A stretch of DNA of 64,000 nucleotides. Origin: Tulasnella sp. 424. Its lineage: Eukaryota > Basidiomycota > Agaricomycetes > Cantharellales > Tulasnellaceae. The stretch lies in assembly GCA_019633425.1 (NCBI GenBank), contig WSUB01000108.1:79062-143061 (forward strand). Direction: 5' to 3'. A program made the translations under genes and the position numbers. The notes under the pieces are model-generated. The model had not been told where the DNA came from. It saw only the letters and a list, made by a program, of their open reading frames with translations, and ran no database searches. Shown here in pieces: positions 11,481 to 24,037 of the stretch (within the stretch, counting starts at the first letter, position 1; each line of letters begins with the position of its first letter).

Positions 11481-13436
11481 TCAAGAATAATTATTCCCAT
11501 GAGCATAGGTCGAGGTACGCGAGTAATAATATTGGATTACCTTGTTGATAAAGTCTCCATCCCGGGGACGTGTCGCCTTTATGAGAGCAGTCACTCGACG
11601 CCAAGTCTTGCACCTCTCCAATTCCACGTCGTCCAGGGGCCGTCGATCCTCGTCATAATGGTGACCGGACTGGGCGGGTCCAAGTGCCAATTGGCTACAA
11701 ATTGGCGCAAACAGCCCGAAATGAGGGTTTTGGGCGACCGTTGCGAGAAACCCGGCCAGATCTTCGACACAATCCGGCTCTATGTGCGAGCCCCACGCTT
11801 CTATTTCGATCAACGAGAAGTGCCTGACGTCCTTGGCTTCTTTTAAGCAGGCGCTGACTCCCGATTTCGTAGTTTGGATAGGAATGTTGATCGTTTGAAG
11901 AGACTTGCAGTGTTGGAGGAGGGACAGTAGCGTTTTTGGTGTTGCTTTTGGGGTAGGGTTGAACGGAGGTGTATGGGATCGGAAGGATTGATTCGGGCCG
12001 CAGCTGTACCATAAGCATGTAAGGTCTGGCCAAGCCTTGCACAAAACCGTCCAGTCTTCGTCCGTGGGGTTGAAAATATTCGGAGTTCCTTGGGAGTCCA
12101 TGGTAGCGTCTTGGATGTCAATGTCCAGGATCCGTAAGCTCTTGCATCGGGCTAGTGGCAGTAATGCACACGGCCAGTCGTCTTGCGTCGATGGTTCGAT
12201 ATCGTTTGCGGCGAGATTGAAATGGAGGGACTGGAGGGCAGGGGCGTGATCCGCCACTATTTCCATGAACACACGAATTGAATCCCAACTCCATGAAAGT
12301 CTTGCTCTTGGACCTGCAAACCACGTCACTGGATACCTGACGTTGATCTCCTGGAGGTGCTTGAACGGCGATGTGAGGAGCATGCCTAGAACCGTCATGA
12401 ACTGGCCGGATATACTTGTTAAGGCGGAGAATCCGTGGCTAACAATGGAGGGGTTGCAGATTGGATGCAAAATGTCGTCCAATGATAAGAAAACCAGTTT
12501 TCGAAGATTGGGACGGCTCGCCAAGGCGGTCAGAACCTGCGGCAATGCGATGGCGGCATCGTGAATGATGAGCTCTTCCAAGTCACATCGCTCAAGGAGA
12601 TGCGCCAAGTCCACCAAATCATCCAGGGGTACTGCTTGCGGGGGGAGCTCCGCGACAAGGGCGAAATCCTTCAAGTGATGAGGGTACTCCAATAGTGTTC
12701 GCACTATTGGGGCCCATTCAAAGACGAAACGCCCTTCAATGGCAGAGATATCGGCCCTTTCGAGCTGCGGGCTCTCACGCAGAAAGAACTCGCAGCCTTC
12801 CCGTTCAAAGTGTGTGAAGGGGACGCATCGCAAATTCTTCAAGCGTGGAAAGAGGAAGACCGGGGAACTTGAAGATGGATATTTTCGTCGACAAATGCTG
12901 AGATAAGTAGTGAAGGATTCAAAGAACTTGGGTCCGAACACTGGGATCATTGGTGTTATGCAGTGATTGTCTGCAGCTCCGTGGACCCGCAGTTGGCGAA
13001 TGCGAGAGGTGTAGTAAAACAACCGTGTCACATCCTCGGGTCGCGGCTGGCGGGAGAATATCTGCAACCGAGTATTAGTCAGAGTCCGCAGCTTTGATCG
13101 TAAATCCGCTTACATATTCGAATGGTGCTCCCCCGTCTCCCGCACGTCGAATTACTCCGCCAACGACCCAGATGTTTAAGACATGCGATATGTCTCTCAC
13201 CAGTCTCCATCCTTCATCGAGAGCGGTTTCAATGAAGTTGCGACAGGTTCGGGCAAGTTTGCGACAATCTTGTCCTGGGAGCTGGCCAAAAATTATGGAT
13301 AGCAATTCTGGAAGAAAGAGTACGCGATGGCAAGGGGTGGTCGGACCGGTCTTTGGGAATGCAATATTTAGTCTGGAGAATACTTCAAAGAAAGTAGCGA
13401 CCTCACCGGCAGTCTAGTCAATTGCTTTCCTGGCAT
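11481..13436 (-). CDS. F-box protein with leucine-rich-like C-terminal region
   Basis: Three-exon model: ATG 13436 (MPGKQLTRLP), a 56-base intron, exon two with the F-box core VLFLPELLSIIFGQLPG and RKLARTCRNF, an intron ending just before 13068, then a long exon of about 520 codons to the stop at 11481. The rest of the protein has spaced leucine-rich segments (LQSLHFNLA, CKSLRILDIDI, HCKSLQTINIPI), as in the large Agaricomycete F-box/LRR family. It should act as an adaptor of an SCF ubiquitin ligase, with Skp1 binding by the N-terminal F-box; the target is unknown. It is intact, and I see no neighbouring partner. Confidence 0.8.
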
Positions 13437-13873
13437 GTTCTGGAGATTGGCAAAAACTGAATGAAGAGCGAAGATGACCCTGCAAGGGCTTGTTTGTTTG
13501 GACGGTGTGCGGCATGGTGTGCGGCATTCGCCCCTTCATTGGCCAACTTTCTATGACATACCCCCTTGCGAGAACACTCAATTCGGCCCGATCTAACTGT
13601 TTTATGCGTCCCAATACTTTTGAAAAGCGAGGAGTCATGATTGGCTACAGCGTCGACCGAGGTCTCTCGGAATAGGTAGAGCCTGACCGCCAGTTATCTC
13701 TTGTCCGCCCAAGCACCAAATTTTGAGCGTTATTGCTGCAGATATATTATGGCTATTTTATGACTCGAATAATTATCGACGGGGGTTGGGATGCAGTGGC
13801 AATCTCGTCCGCTTACTTTTAGGGCAGTAAACGTGGCTTCTATATAAGATTGCCGGTTACCAGAGATCACCAA
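13437..13873. other. Intergenic between F-box gene and tRNA
   Basis: About 440 bases. I see no open frame with protein-like content and no repeat. The part just before the tRNA may hold elements for its transcription, but none is recognised. Confidence 0.5.
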
Positions 13874-13957
13874 CCCTTTGTAGCTCAGCTGGAAGAGCGT
13901 GGGACTGTAATGGACAAATGTCATCCCAAGGCCATCGGTTCGACCCCGATCGAAGGG
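13874..13957 (+). tRNA. tRNA-Tyr (anticodon GTA) with a 12-base intron
   Basis: The acceptor stem CCCTTTG pairs with CGAAGGG and is followed by discriminator A at 13958. The D arm is TAGCTCAGCTGGAAGAGC. The anticodon stem TGGGA/TCCCA encloses CTGTAA, with anticodon GTA at 13907-13909. The intron starts right after position 37 (about 13911-13922), the standard nuclear place and a usual trait of eukaryotic tRNA-Tyr. The T arm is GGTTCGACCCC. CCA is not encoded. Confidence 0.93.
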
Positions 13958-14496
13958 AACTTCTTTTTATGCTTGTGGGTTTTCGTTTTGAGGACGTGGG
14001 CGACGCGTCGGACCGAAGTTTTGCCAGTTCCTACCGCGGCCGCCCATTCCGCGCGTGCTCGACGTATAGAACATTGGACGATCTTGTTTCGAGACCCGTT
14101 TACATAGATTTATTTATTCTTGATGGACCATCCTATGGCAAATCGTCGAAACTGGCATATCACTCAGGGTCGTCTTCGGCAACACTCTAATCATCGAAAG
14201 CGGGTGCTTCGCTTGATCTTTGTTGGGTCGCGGCGCTCACCGCTGGTCCGCCACAACCCTTTGCTTCGAGAATTCTCAAAGCTCTCGACGACTCTTAAAC
14301 GATGTTCATGAACGTCAGCATCGCGTGTCAGATGTCGTGGACATGCGTCCATCCTTGGCTACACCAGGTAGTCATATTTAGGGTAAAGAACAGGAGGGAA
14401 AAAGGACAGTGGGGGCTAATATACAGAACGGGTGTCCGTAACGAATAAGAGAACTCTAAAGCCACGAAATACATTCTAACCTCTGAACCTTCAAGG
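13958..14496. other. Intergenic between tRNA and AXL2-like gene
   Basis: A short T run follows the tRNA within about 10 bases (TTCTTTTT), a plausible RNA polymerase III stop. The rest is unremarkable and may include a further 3' exon of the AXL2-like gene: there is a GT donor at about 14536 and an AG near 14490. Confidence 0.45.
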
Positions 14497-17400
14497 TCAG
14501 CAATGAGGCATGCGATGGAATAAGCGCCGCGACTCACAGGATACTGCTACGATCAACCGCCCAACCAATTCCCCTTCGTCCATGATCGTGGACGGGGTGT
14601 AACTGCCGTTCGATTCAGCGATAGAGGGGCACTTGACGACGACGATCACCAAGTGGCCCGAATACCCCTCGTCCGATCTTCCCCAAAACTCCAGGGCATC
14701 AGCGTCAAAGCGCAGCCACGACGGAAGGCGATCTCCGTTCTCGAGCATCGCCACATAACCATGCCTTCTTGTCGACGAACCGGACGCAGTGGACATCGGC
14801 GTTGACCTACCCGACGAGCTCCCCAAAGAGAGAATGGGATGGAACGCGAACGATTTGCCCGAGGGAACCACATGCATCGGAATGTCCGAGGGAGCGTCGG
14901 ACGTATCCTGCACAACGATGGTAGGTTTCCTATGGAGCCCGGAAGAGACCGAATCTGGGGAGAGGGTGACACCGCGGTCCATGTTCTTGACCAGCCTCAC
15001 GGTCTGTTTGGATGGAGAGAAAGGCAGGATGGGTGATGAGTCGTCACGGACGGTGCTTCCCAAATCCGTACAGGAGAGACCAAGCCCACGAAGCCGCTCC
15101 GCACTCGACGCAGGGCTCTTGATCGAGGAACGCGTATCGACAGTGGTGGAGGAAAAGTTGAGGGGCTTCGTCGGCGAGATGTGATATTCAAGTGAAGGAG
15201 TATCACCGACCGATTCGTTGGTTTCGCAGCTCCGTCGGCCTGGAATCACTGTGGCCGTGGTCACCATCACTGGACCCGGGGACACGTCTCCCGAGGCGCC
15301 CAAGGTAGGATCGGCGCCAGGTGAAGATACCAACTGCTGACGCAGGGCAACGTTGCCTCCGACGGGAACCAAAGTTGCTCTGTGATAAGACGACGCGGTG
15401 TCGATCTCATCGTCGGTGGACTCTCCTTCTCCGTCACTTCTGCCCTCCATCATCGTAGCATGCAGCCAATGCCCGTACTCTTCAAAGTCGAGACGCGAAT
15501 CCGGGAACGAGCGACCAACTTCATCCGACGGTGAAGACTTGGTTTCGGATGGAGGGGAAGAGAATTTCGGCATTGCCATCAAGGACGGAAGGAGAGTGGA
15601 GGCTGATTTAGTGGACCGGTGTCTTGCGTTCCTGACCGCCTTGGTGGAAAGTGGTCGAACCACTCCAAACATGTCCTCTTCTCTCACTATGTACTCTCCC
15701 TCCTCTTCTCCCTCACTGTACACCGCTCCTTGAGGTCGAGGTCGTGGAGGTCCAAAGTCTGCTCGACGCCGGGGAACGACCGAATCGGGGGAACCGAGCG
15801 CAAAGCCTTCAATCCGTTCACTAACTCGTGCCATCTTCTGTCTTAATTTCTCCGCCATGGTGATGCCGCTCGACTTGGTCGGAGATAGCTCCTGCTGCGA
15901 TATTCTTGCTGTTGACTGGTGGCGACGGTGTCGGCTCCGAGAACGATCTCTGCGTCGCTTCGTCGTCCTCGCTGCCGCAGAATCGGCCCCTTCCACTCCT
16001 TGCTTTTTCTGCTGCCTCCAAGCCTCTTCGCTCTGCCAACTCTCGCTAGTTTCGGCCGACAACGTGTCCGCAGAGAACCGAGATGACGAAAAGGTCCGCC
16101 TCATTTCAGCCGCAGTTGCTGGAGAGACTTGTGGCTCGCTGAAGAAAGAACTTCCAATCTCGGAACTCGAGCTGAATAGGTCGGGGCTGCTGGTCACATT
16201 CGCGGCGACGCTGCTGATTTCGGGTCGGTAAGCGGGGTTCGGATGAGGCTGAGGGTTGGAGATCTCCAAGCGGCGTTTCGACGATGAGAGGGAAGGGGAG
16301 GAAGGAAGTGGCGATTCGTTGATTCCGGCACGGAGAACGCGCATCAGGTCTATCCGTTTGGGTTTCTCCTTATCTTGATTCAGCTGAATAGCCGGTGCTT
16401 GACTGCCCATAAAAGCCGCTGTTTGTTTTGTCGACTTAGGAGGAGGCCGAGGTCCGCGGATGGGCGAGGGGGGAGCATTCGCTCGTTCCGTCTGATGCTT
16501 TTTAGGGGACGGGGATAACGCTTTGCCCGAGATTGTTGAACCAGGGAGAGGAAGCTGCCGAAGGTCCATGTTGAGCTGAGGAGTCGGAATAATAACGGCA
16601 TTGATAGTAACTTTGGGGTGCCCGCTTGTCTTTGGTGGCGATGGCAAGGGCGAGTTCACGTCTACCATGTCAAAGTCCGGCTCCTTTGATTTGGGGAGTG
16701 ATGGAACTCGTCCCAGGACGGGTAGAACCTTTGCCTCTAAACGCCCCGGACTAGAGCCTCCGTTCGGCCTAGGAGACGGAGGTATGGGTTTATTCTCCAC
16801 GGGTTCCTTGTCCTTATCAGGCTTTCCTCCCAAACTCCCAACAACCGTCGCAGCGGTATCCCTTGACTGCCTGTACGACCGATATCTCTCGTATTGCCGC
16901 GAGTAGCTGTCTCGAATGATGTCGACAAAGTCCATGTCATCCCGATCGTGCTTCCTGGCCTCGTTCTCGTTCCTCGGCTCTCGTTTAAACATTGCCTTGA
17001 TGCGGTGACGGAGGCAAAAGAGGAGTGCGAGCAGACCCAGCAGGCCGAAGAGACCACCGAAGACGGAGAGAGCGATGATGCCGCCTTTGGATAGCCCGTG
17101 GCTTCCACTGCCGCTGGGTGTGGTCGACGAGCCACTCCCAAAAAGCGCGGAAGGGAGTACAACGTTTAGCATGCTAGTCGACGTGACCGCAGTATCCACA
17201 TCTTGCACCGAAAACTCCATCAGGCAGCTCCTTGCATCCGCGCTCGACAACGTTGGAGGTATAGAACCTTTTAACGAATGCGACGGGCCATCATAGTACA
17301 ACGTGTCCTTGACGGCGCAAGCCACGTCTTCGATGTCAAAGTGGATGGTGCCGTTCCCTAAAATCCACCTCGACAAGTCGACGGAAAATGAGTCGCCGAG

Positions 17401-18614
17401 CTGAAGAGAATCGGCGAGAGAGACGTTGAATGTACCGGGGAATGAGAACGAATACGGGTAGATGTGAATTGGGATCGTGGCGTTGGCGATGAGAAAAGGG
17501 GTGGAGGTGGTGGCGTTATGAAGCGAGATGGGAACGTTCAAGGTCGATGTCTTGTTGATGACAGCATACGTGGCGGGAACGATGCCGGTTAAGAACCAAG
17601 ATGAGCTAGAGATGGAATAAAGTTAAGGAGAGTAGAATCTCAGCGACAAACGGCAACTGACCTATCCAAGCTGAGCCACGAGGATGGATTCTTGGTATCA
17701 GCGACAATCACTGAGGCGTTGGCCAGCGATAACGTCTCCGATGCATCACCCGACATCGCGTCGCTTATAGCGGATCGTAGGTCATATGAAATCTGCGTTG
17801 CAACCGTCGCGTTGATTCCTTTCAACACCATCGTCTTTCCCTTGCCAGGGGTGATAACAATGACGAAGACGTCCACCATGGAAGGCGGAGTGTTCGGGTA
17901 GTCCGTGCATCCGACCGTGATGTTGAAGGTCTGAGGGATCGAGGAGGTGTTGAGGGACGGAGCGTTGCCGTAGAACGTGATCGTCCGATTGTCGAAGCCG
18001 AGCCATTCGGGCAGTGGCTGACCCTCGTCCAACGTCGCAGAGTAGAACAGTTCAGGGCTGGATGAGTGGAAGAGGTCTGAGCGAAGACCGATGCTGAAGG
18101 ACCACGTCGAAGGGATTTGGACTCCAGCGGTGAAATCGGAGACAGAAAAGGGTGTCACCGAGCTCATGACTGCCAACTTGTCCTTGTTCGTACCAATCAA
18201 CTGGTTATACAGCGAGTTGTCCAATGTCGCAGGTTGACGGTCCGAGACTGACATCCGGAATCCTCTGGTGTAATTGTAGCTGGAAGAATCGGATGTCCGG
18301 ATGATCCTAACCCAGCTCGACTCTGCATCTGTCGAGACCGGGAGCCCGCTGAACGTGAGGACCGGATCCATAACGTCTGTTGTCGATACTTGCAGGGAAA
18401 GCCAGTTGGGGATCTGGCTCGCGGTAAAGTTGAATGTCGAAGCTTCGTGTTCCGATGTCGCAGGTGGGAAGAGAGTGGATTGAGGGAAGGAGTGGGTGTA
18501 TGGGGCGTTGACTCTTGCAACGGGTGGGTACTGAATGAAAGGCTGAGCTTGAACGAGTGTTGTTGATAGAAGAGTGAGAGAAAGAACGAGTGAAATGACA
18601 GCCGAGAGGTGCAT
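14497..18614 (-). CDS. AXL2: AXL2-like single-pass membrane protein with cadherin-like domains
   Basis: Fungal Axl2/dystroglycan-type cadherin-like family. In yeast Axl2p marks axial bud sites at the cell surface; in filamentous fungi relatives act in septation or polarity. Signal peptide MHLSAVISLVLSLTLLSTTL; extracellular part with two cadherin-like repeats (QPFIQYPPVARVNAPYTHSF; LPEWLGFDNRTITFYG) and many N-glycosylation sites; one membrane segment near IIALSVFGGLFGLLGLLALL followed by basic residues; then a long Ser/Pro-rich cytoplasmic tail. A GT-AG intron lies at about 17615-17680. Total is about 1,350 residues. The C-terminal end (LPSWLRFDADALEFWG) is typical of the family. A GT donor near the end may add a small final exon, so the stop at 14497 is provisional. 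It is the source of broken copies at 34.7 and 57.1 kb. Confidence 0.82.
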
Positions 18615-19472
18615 GGTGGGGATTATGTTGATGAGACTTGTCGCCGTAACCGGACTTGGCGAACCGAGGAGGTTTGGAGATTGGGGGGTTGACGGCCGTC
18701 GACGACGACGACGACGACGGAGATGACTGTCTTAGATTATTCGAGTGAGGACTAGGGAAAGGGGGATGGCGAAAGGTTTGCCGCCGTCTCCTGCTTGCTG
18801 GCCTACTTGAGTCTCATCCATCGAGAGTCGGTGCATGGACCATATCCTCGAGGACGAGATTAGATTTTCCTCGTATCTGCGGACGATCATATCGTGTCAG
18901 TCAACAGACTCGGTACAAAACATGGTGCGCTTACTTTAAGAGATGCCCTGGCAGCTGGGTCTAGGAACCGATTTTGCTGGGGGACGGCTGGAGCGAACAG
19001 ACTTTGCGCGTCCTCCCTGACAGTGAATGGCCTGACCACAAAGCTTACTGTGGCTGTCTAGCACCCCTCCTGTGACCTGCCGTGTTTCTTTTCTTGTGCC
19101 ATGAGATTTCTGAGGTGCTGAGCGAACGCACGTTTTTGCGCGGTGCAAAGGTTCTCGTCCTTCAATCTGGTTTGGACTCCACCAGGGCGGATCCATCATA
19201 AGTGATCATTCCGTACATCTTTATCAGAGTATTTCTATCGTCGGTACACGTTGTTAGTAGTAGAGTTGGTGCGAGCGGTTGGTGAAAGAGTCGACGGTGA
19301 TGGGTGTTCCTCTTCTCCAAGGTCTCCGTCTCCGTCAACATTGCAATCCTGACCGCTGCACCCTTTCCTTCCTTCGATCCCCCTCTCAAATCCAGTTCGT
19401 CCGCAGTCCTCACCCTTCTCGAGCCAACTCCAGCCTCCTCATATCGCAATCAAGCGCAAAGGCTGACCATAA
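18615..19472. promoter_or_regulatory. Divergent region between AXL2-like gene and VPS26
   Basis: An 858-base spacer between two outward-facing genes, so it should hold both promoters. It contains a short GAC trinucleotide run at about 18697-18720. The 3' part (from about 19250) is also present in the pseudo-copy at 60.1-60.3 kb, where it still precedes a VPS26 start. No defined regulatory motif is claimed. Confidence 0.45.
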
Positions 19473-20821
19473 ATGGCATCATACTTCTTCGCCCAACCGG
19501 TGGACGTCGAAATCCGGTTAGAAGGCGAAGAGAACCGAAAGCAAGTCGAAGTGAAATTGGAGAAAGATAGGAAGGAAGCTTACCCGGTTTACTACGACGG
19601 AGAGCCCGTTGCTGGCCAGGTTCGCGCACGCTTCACTTGCCGTCATTATTTTCTGTCGCTGTGGTTTGCATCCGGAAGGGAGAGCTGACGCGGCGACGCT
19701 GCGGGTTCGAAAACGTCTCTTGTAGGTCGTCGTTCGGCTCCGGGATGGAAGGAAACTCGTCCATGATGGGATTAAAGTCGAGTTTGTGGGAACAATAGGT
19801 GGGGGTTTCATGTCTTTGGGGCTCGATGCTGTTGGCTGAACCGGGATGGAATTGGAAATCTCTTGCTAGAGCTATTCTACGACCGGGGCAACCACTACGA
19901 ATTCCTTTCGTTATCCCAAGAGCTCGCTGCACCGGGAGAAATGCGACAAGCTCAAACGTTCGACTTTAATTTCAAGAACGTCGAGAAGCAGTACGAGAGC
20001 TATCAGGGTATCAATGTCAAGCTAAGGTCACTCCCTTCTCCTCGAGTTCAGATCACATCTAAGCGGTAAAGGTTTGAACTGGAAACTGACGGCCTTCTAC
20101 GCCATAGGTACTTTGTCCGGGTGACGATTGCTCGTCGTCTAGCCGACGTCATGAAAGAGAAGGATCTCTGGGTCCATTCGTACCGCATGCCACCGGACAG
20201 CAATAACTCCATCAAAATGGAGGTCGGCATTGAAGATTGCTTGCATATCGAGTTCGAGTACAACAAGTCTAAGTATGTTGCTCATTTCCTCTTATTCATG
20301 GAGCAAGTCTAATGCGATTCATCCACCTAGATACCACCTTAAAGACGTGATCGTCGGCAAAATCTACTTCCTCCTCGTCCGGATCAAGATCAAGCATATG
20401 GAACTATCTATTATTCGACGGGAAACTACGGGAGCTGTACCGAATCAGTATAACGAAAGCGAGACGATAACCAAGTTCGAAATCATGGATGGTGCACCCG
20501 TAAGAGGTGCGTCGTTTACCCCTTTCTCTTTCTTCGACCTACTAGCATTCTAACCGAGTTGGGGATTCTGTTCAGGCGAAACGATTCCTATCCGGCTGTT
20601 CCTTGGCGGCTTCGAGTTAACACCAACATTCCGTGACGTCAACAAAAAATTCAGCACGCGATACTACTTGAACCTCGTTTTGGTGGACGAAGAGAATCGG
20701 CGGTACTTTAAGCAACAGGAAATTACGGTGTTTAGGATACCTGAGGTGAGGAGTGCGGCATTGAATATAATCGTTTGGCTAGGGCTGAACCCCGTCCTCC
20801 CTGTTTTCCCTATAGAATTAG
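19473..20821 (+). CDS. VPS26: Retromer subunit Vps26
   Basis: Arrestin-fold subunit of the retromer, which recycles cargo from endosomes to the Golgi together with Vps35 and Vps29. Seven exons (19473-19619, 19726-19798, 19870-20026, 20108-20272, 20331-20506, 20576-20745, 20816-20821) give 297 residues, the normal length. Family stretches are clear: MASYFFAQPVDVEIRL, RDGRKLVHDGIKVEFVGTI, ELFYDRGNHYEFLSLSQELA, HLKDVIVGKIYFLLVRIKIK, YNESETITKFEIMDGAPVRG and PTFRDVNKKFSTRYYLNLVL. The last exon is only AAT TAG. Skipping that splice would extend the frame to 20883. Intact; parent of fragments at 25.0, 33.6 and 60.3 kb. Confidence 0.95.
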
Positions 20822-21381
20822 ACGAATCTGCCTCTGTGTATTTGTATATTATCACATCTTTGGGTTGTGAGAAATACGGGTGAAGCTGACGCCTCTCGCG
20901 TCCGTGGCAATTCCAAACTGCGGTAAGCGGAAATGGCGGCTCTTTGACCCCTCAGCAACGCGGTCTGAACAGTAGTCAGAAAAGCAAGAGATTTAAATTT
21001 GGACTATTGATACAGATAACAATCAATTTTCCTAACTTTAGACACGGCGGTCTAGACGGGCTTTACTGCAGGCCTAGATCTGTTTCCAATCCGCGAACAA
21101 CGATGAGCGTCGTGCTGCTGGTTCCTGCGAACGCTCAAAGTGGCAGGAGAAGCTCACCCTCTCGAACGTCGGTCTTGGACGAACTCTTCATCTTGTCCAT
21201 AGTTCTTTCAACTCCTTGCAGAGTGGTCGTGTAGCCTATTTCAAAGAAGTGAGTACTTCACTCCAATGATCGAACGGTGCGGGACATTGCTGACTCTTTG
21301 CGATTCCTTCATCAACTCTCCTATCAAACTCCCGGCTCTTCTGGCCAGCTACCTCATGACCTCTATTTGTGTTCCAGCCAA
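20822..21381. other. Intergenic, VPS26 3' flank
   Basis: No gene is seen. The first 110 bases recur near 34.5-34.6 kb behind a VPS26 pseudo-copy, so the duplicated segment ran past the gene. The part from about 21240 resembles 27.06-27.39 kb. Confidence 0.5.
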
Positions 21382-24037
21382 TCACTTTGTCTCCCGACGT
21401 GGCATCAGGCGCGCCCGCGAGACCGCCCGGCACAGCTGCGACAGAGGCGTTGGGGGAGTCTCCGTCGGCAGGGGATTGGTTGTCGCTGAAGTTGCGAACA
21501 AAGGTGTCTGCGACAGGGCTGAAGGTGGTAGTGACCTTGGCAGAAGCTCGTTCGGAGGGGATGCTTTGTGGGGCTGGACCGTTTCCGCCTGCGTCGGTGG
21601 GGATTGGTTGTCTTCAAAGTTTCGGGCCTCACTATACTCATTTTGGAGCCGATGCACCTCAGCGAGACCCCATAGTGCGTCGGCTCTGCCTGCCTGGTCT
21701 CCGATGTCGGTACGTATTTGTAGGGCCTCGGAGTAGAGCGAGATGGCCTCACTGTATTCGCTTCGAAGCCGATGCACGTCGGCGAGACACCACAGAGCAT
21801 CGGCTCTGCCTCTTTTGTCGCCGATGTCGGTGCGGATTTGCAGGTCCTCCGAGTAGAGCACGACGGCCTCGCTGTACTCGTTTCGAAGCCGATGCACTTC
21901 GGCGAGACCCCATAGAGCGTCGGCTCTGCCTGCCTGGTCTCCAAGGCCGGTACGGATTTTCAGGGCGTCGGAGTAGAGCGCGAAAGCTTCGCTATACTCG
22001 TTTCGGAGTCGATGAGCCCCGGCGAGACCCCATAGAGTGTCGGCTCTGCCTTTTTTATCGTCGATATCGGTATAAATATGCAGGGCCTCGGAGTAGAGCC
22101 CGATGGCTTCGGTATACTCGCTTCGAACCTGATGCACCTCGGCGAAACCCCATTGAGCGTCGGCTCTGCCTTTTCTATCGCCGGCCTCGGTATGAAGTTC
22201 TAGGGCCTCGGAGTAGCGCGCGATGGCTTCACTGTATTTATTATGAAGCCGACGCACCTTGGCGAGACTCTGCAGAGTGTCGACTCTGCCTCGCTTGTCG
22301 CCTTCGGTACGGATTTGCACCCCCTCGGAGTGGAGCGCGATGGCCTCGGTGTGCTCGTCTCGAAGCCGATATACCTCAGCGAGAGCCCACAGAGCGGAGG
22401 CTCTGCCTTCCAGGTCGCCGATCCTGGTCCAGATCCGATCAGCCTCGGTGAAGCAAGCAAGCGCCATCACAAAGTCACCGGACTCCCGCCCAATCGCTCC
22501 CCGCCGCATCAGAACTTCACAGGATAATTTGCTGGAAAACGTTGAATAGGCCCCCTGCCTTACGCCTGGAATGACCATCGGCTACAGCACATCCGTCAAT
22601 CGCGTTTCATGAACTACAAACCAGCATCACTCACCATATCACTAATGGCACGTACACAGTCTTTAGCTGTGGGTCTTTCACCCGGATTGTTGTTCCAACA
22701 CATGGTCATAAGGGAACAGAGGCTCTGAAACAACGACACACGGGCATGCTCGTTAATGGAGGGAAGATCTCCCTTGATGACGCGCTCGATAACAACGCCA
22801 TCTGCTGGGACATCTTGAAACGGGATGGAATTGGTCAGAACCTTTTTTGGAGAGGATTTGTGAGCCTCGGATACCCGTCGAATTCGAATTTCAGATGCGT
22901 AACTCATAAGCTATTCATCCTAATGCCCAGATATCACTCCAGAGGCTTATTTGGTCGTCATTTAGCAGCTCTGGAGCCGGCCAGCGAAGAGTGTATATAT
23001 TCCCCGTAAGGGTTATGGTTTTACTGAGGGTGGGGAAGTTTGCTTGGACCGGCTTTGTTGGTTTTGGACCAACCCCGGTTGCCTGTTGAGATCATGTTCT
23101 TTGAGGTGACGAGCAGAGCCAAAGTCGGTAATCATTGCGCGGTGCTCCGAGTTTACCAATACATCGTACTGCATGGTTCAGGACTAAGCTTGTCAGGCGT
23201 TTTATGATCGCAAGTCTGGAGCTTACCGACTTGAGGTCGCCGTGGCATATGGGTGGCTTTCGACCATGAAGGTATTCCAGCCCTCCTGCCACGTCGTTGA
23301 TCTAGAGTGCATATTCTCAGAGTCGGTTCAACAAGGAGTCTTTTATTCTTACCAAAGAGATCCGTTCCGGAATTTCCCAATCTCGTGAAGCAACAAAGTC
23401 CTTCAAATTGCCGTTGTCCAACCAGGGGAATACCAGCCAGATTATATCCCTGGATAGGTCTTCGACGAATCCTTTGAGCTTGACGATGTTTTCATGATCA
23501 AGTTTAACTAGGGATTCCGTTTCCCTGAGTGCCAACTGGAAGAGCTTAACTCCTGATGAAACCTTTACGGGACTAAACGGAGGATGCTTACTCCCAGTAC
23601 TCGCTGTAGATCTTTGTTGTCTCCTATTCTTGATTTCTTTACTGCTACGAACTTTCAAATCGGGTTCGAAATCCACTCAACGGTCATTCTAAAGAGCAGA
23701 GAAATCGATCACGACTGACAGTTCCATACCAACTACTTTGACGATCAAACCCGTACTCCTGCTCGTCATCTTTTCCTTCATCATCAAGCTCCCCTTGGGC
23801 CTCTCGCCCCTGGCCCACAACTTCTCGAATGCAGTCATCAGATCCGGAGGATTGACGGCATAACTGCAGAACTTTCCTCGGGCTGTAGGACTTGTCCCAA
23901 AACCACCTATCATCACAGCGGTCGCTGTTGAGAAGAAAGGCTTTTGATACTGTCGCATGCCCTCCGTGGAGTTGGCGGGCGTCTTTGGGAGCTTTGATTG
24001 AGGAGGAACTGATTCGCCAGTCCGAAAGCTTCTCCAT
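21382..24037 (-). pseudogene. Kinase-TPR copy 2, kinase half disabled, TPR half open
   Basis: Same exon layout as copies 1 and 3, starting at ATG 24037 (MEKLSDWRISSSSIKAPKD). The beta-3 lysine (VAVKK) and exons 1-4 look sound. Exon 5 is broken four ways against copy 3: the catalytic-loop Asn is Asp (KSYDV for KSFNV), one base is missing near 23031-23062, TGG has become TGA at 22915-22917, and the splice donor after GCTTATGAG has TT instead of GT (22901-22902). The last exon (about 22580-21382) stays open: about seven TPR units and then a Pro/Ser/Thr-rich tail of about 75 residues (PPTQAETVQPHKASPPNELL) not found in the other copies. A kinase-less TPR product is possible if a downstream start is used. 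Confidence 0.8.

Noticed and set aside
15398..15733. Plus-strand frames opposite the AXL2-like gene
   Set aside because: Antisense shadows of a long Ser/Pro-rich coding exon.
21369..22451. 360-codon plus-strand frame opposite the copy 2 TPR exon
   Set aside because: Arg-rich antisense shadow of the tandem TPR units.
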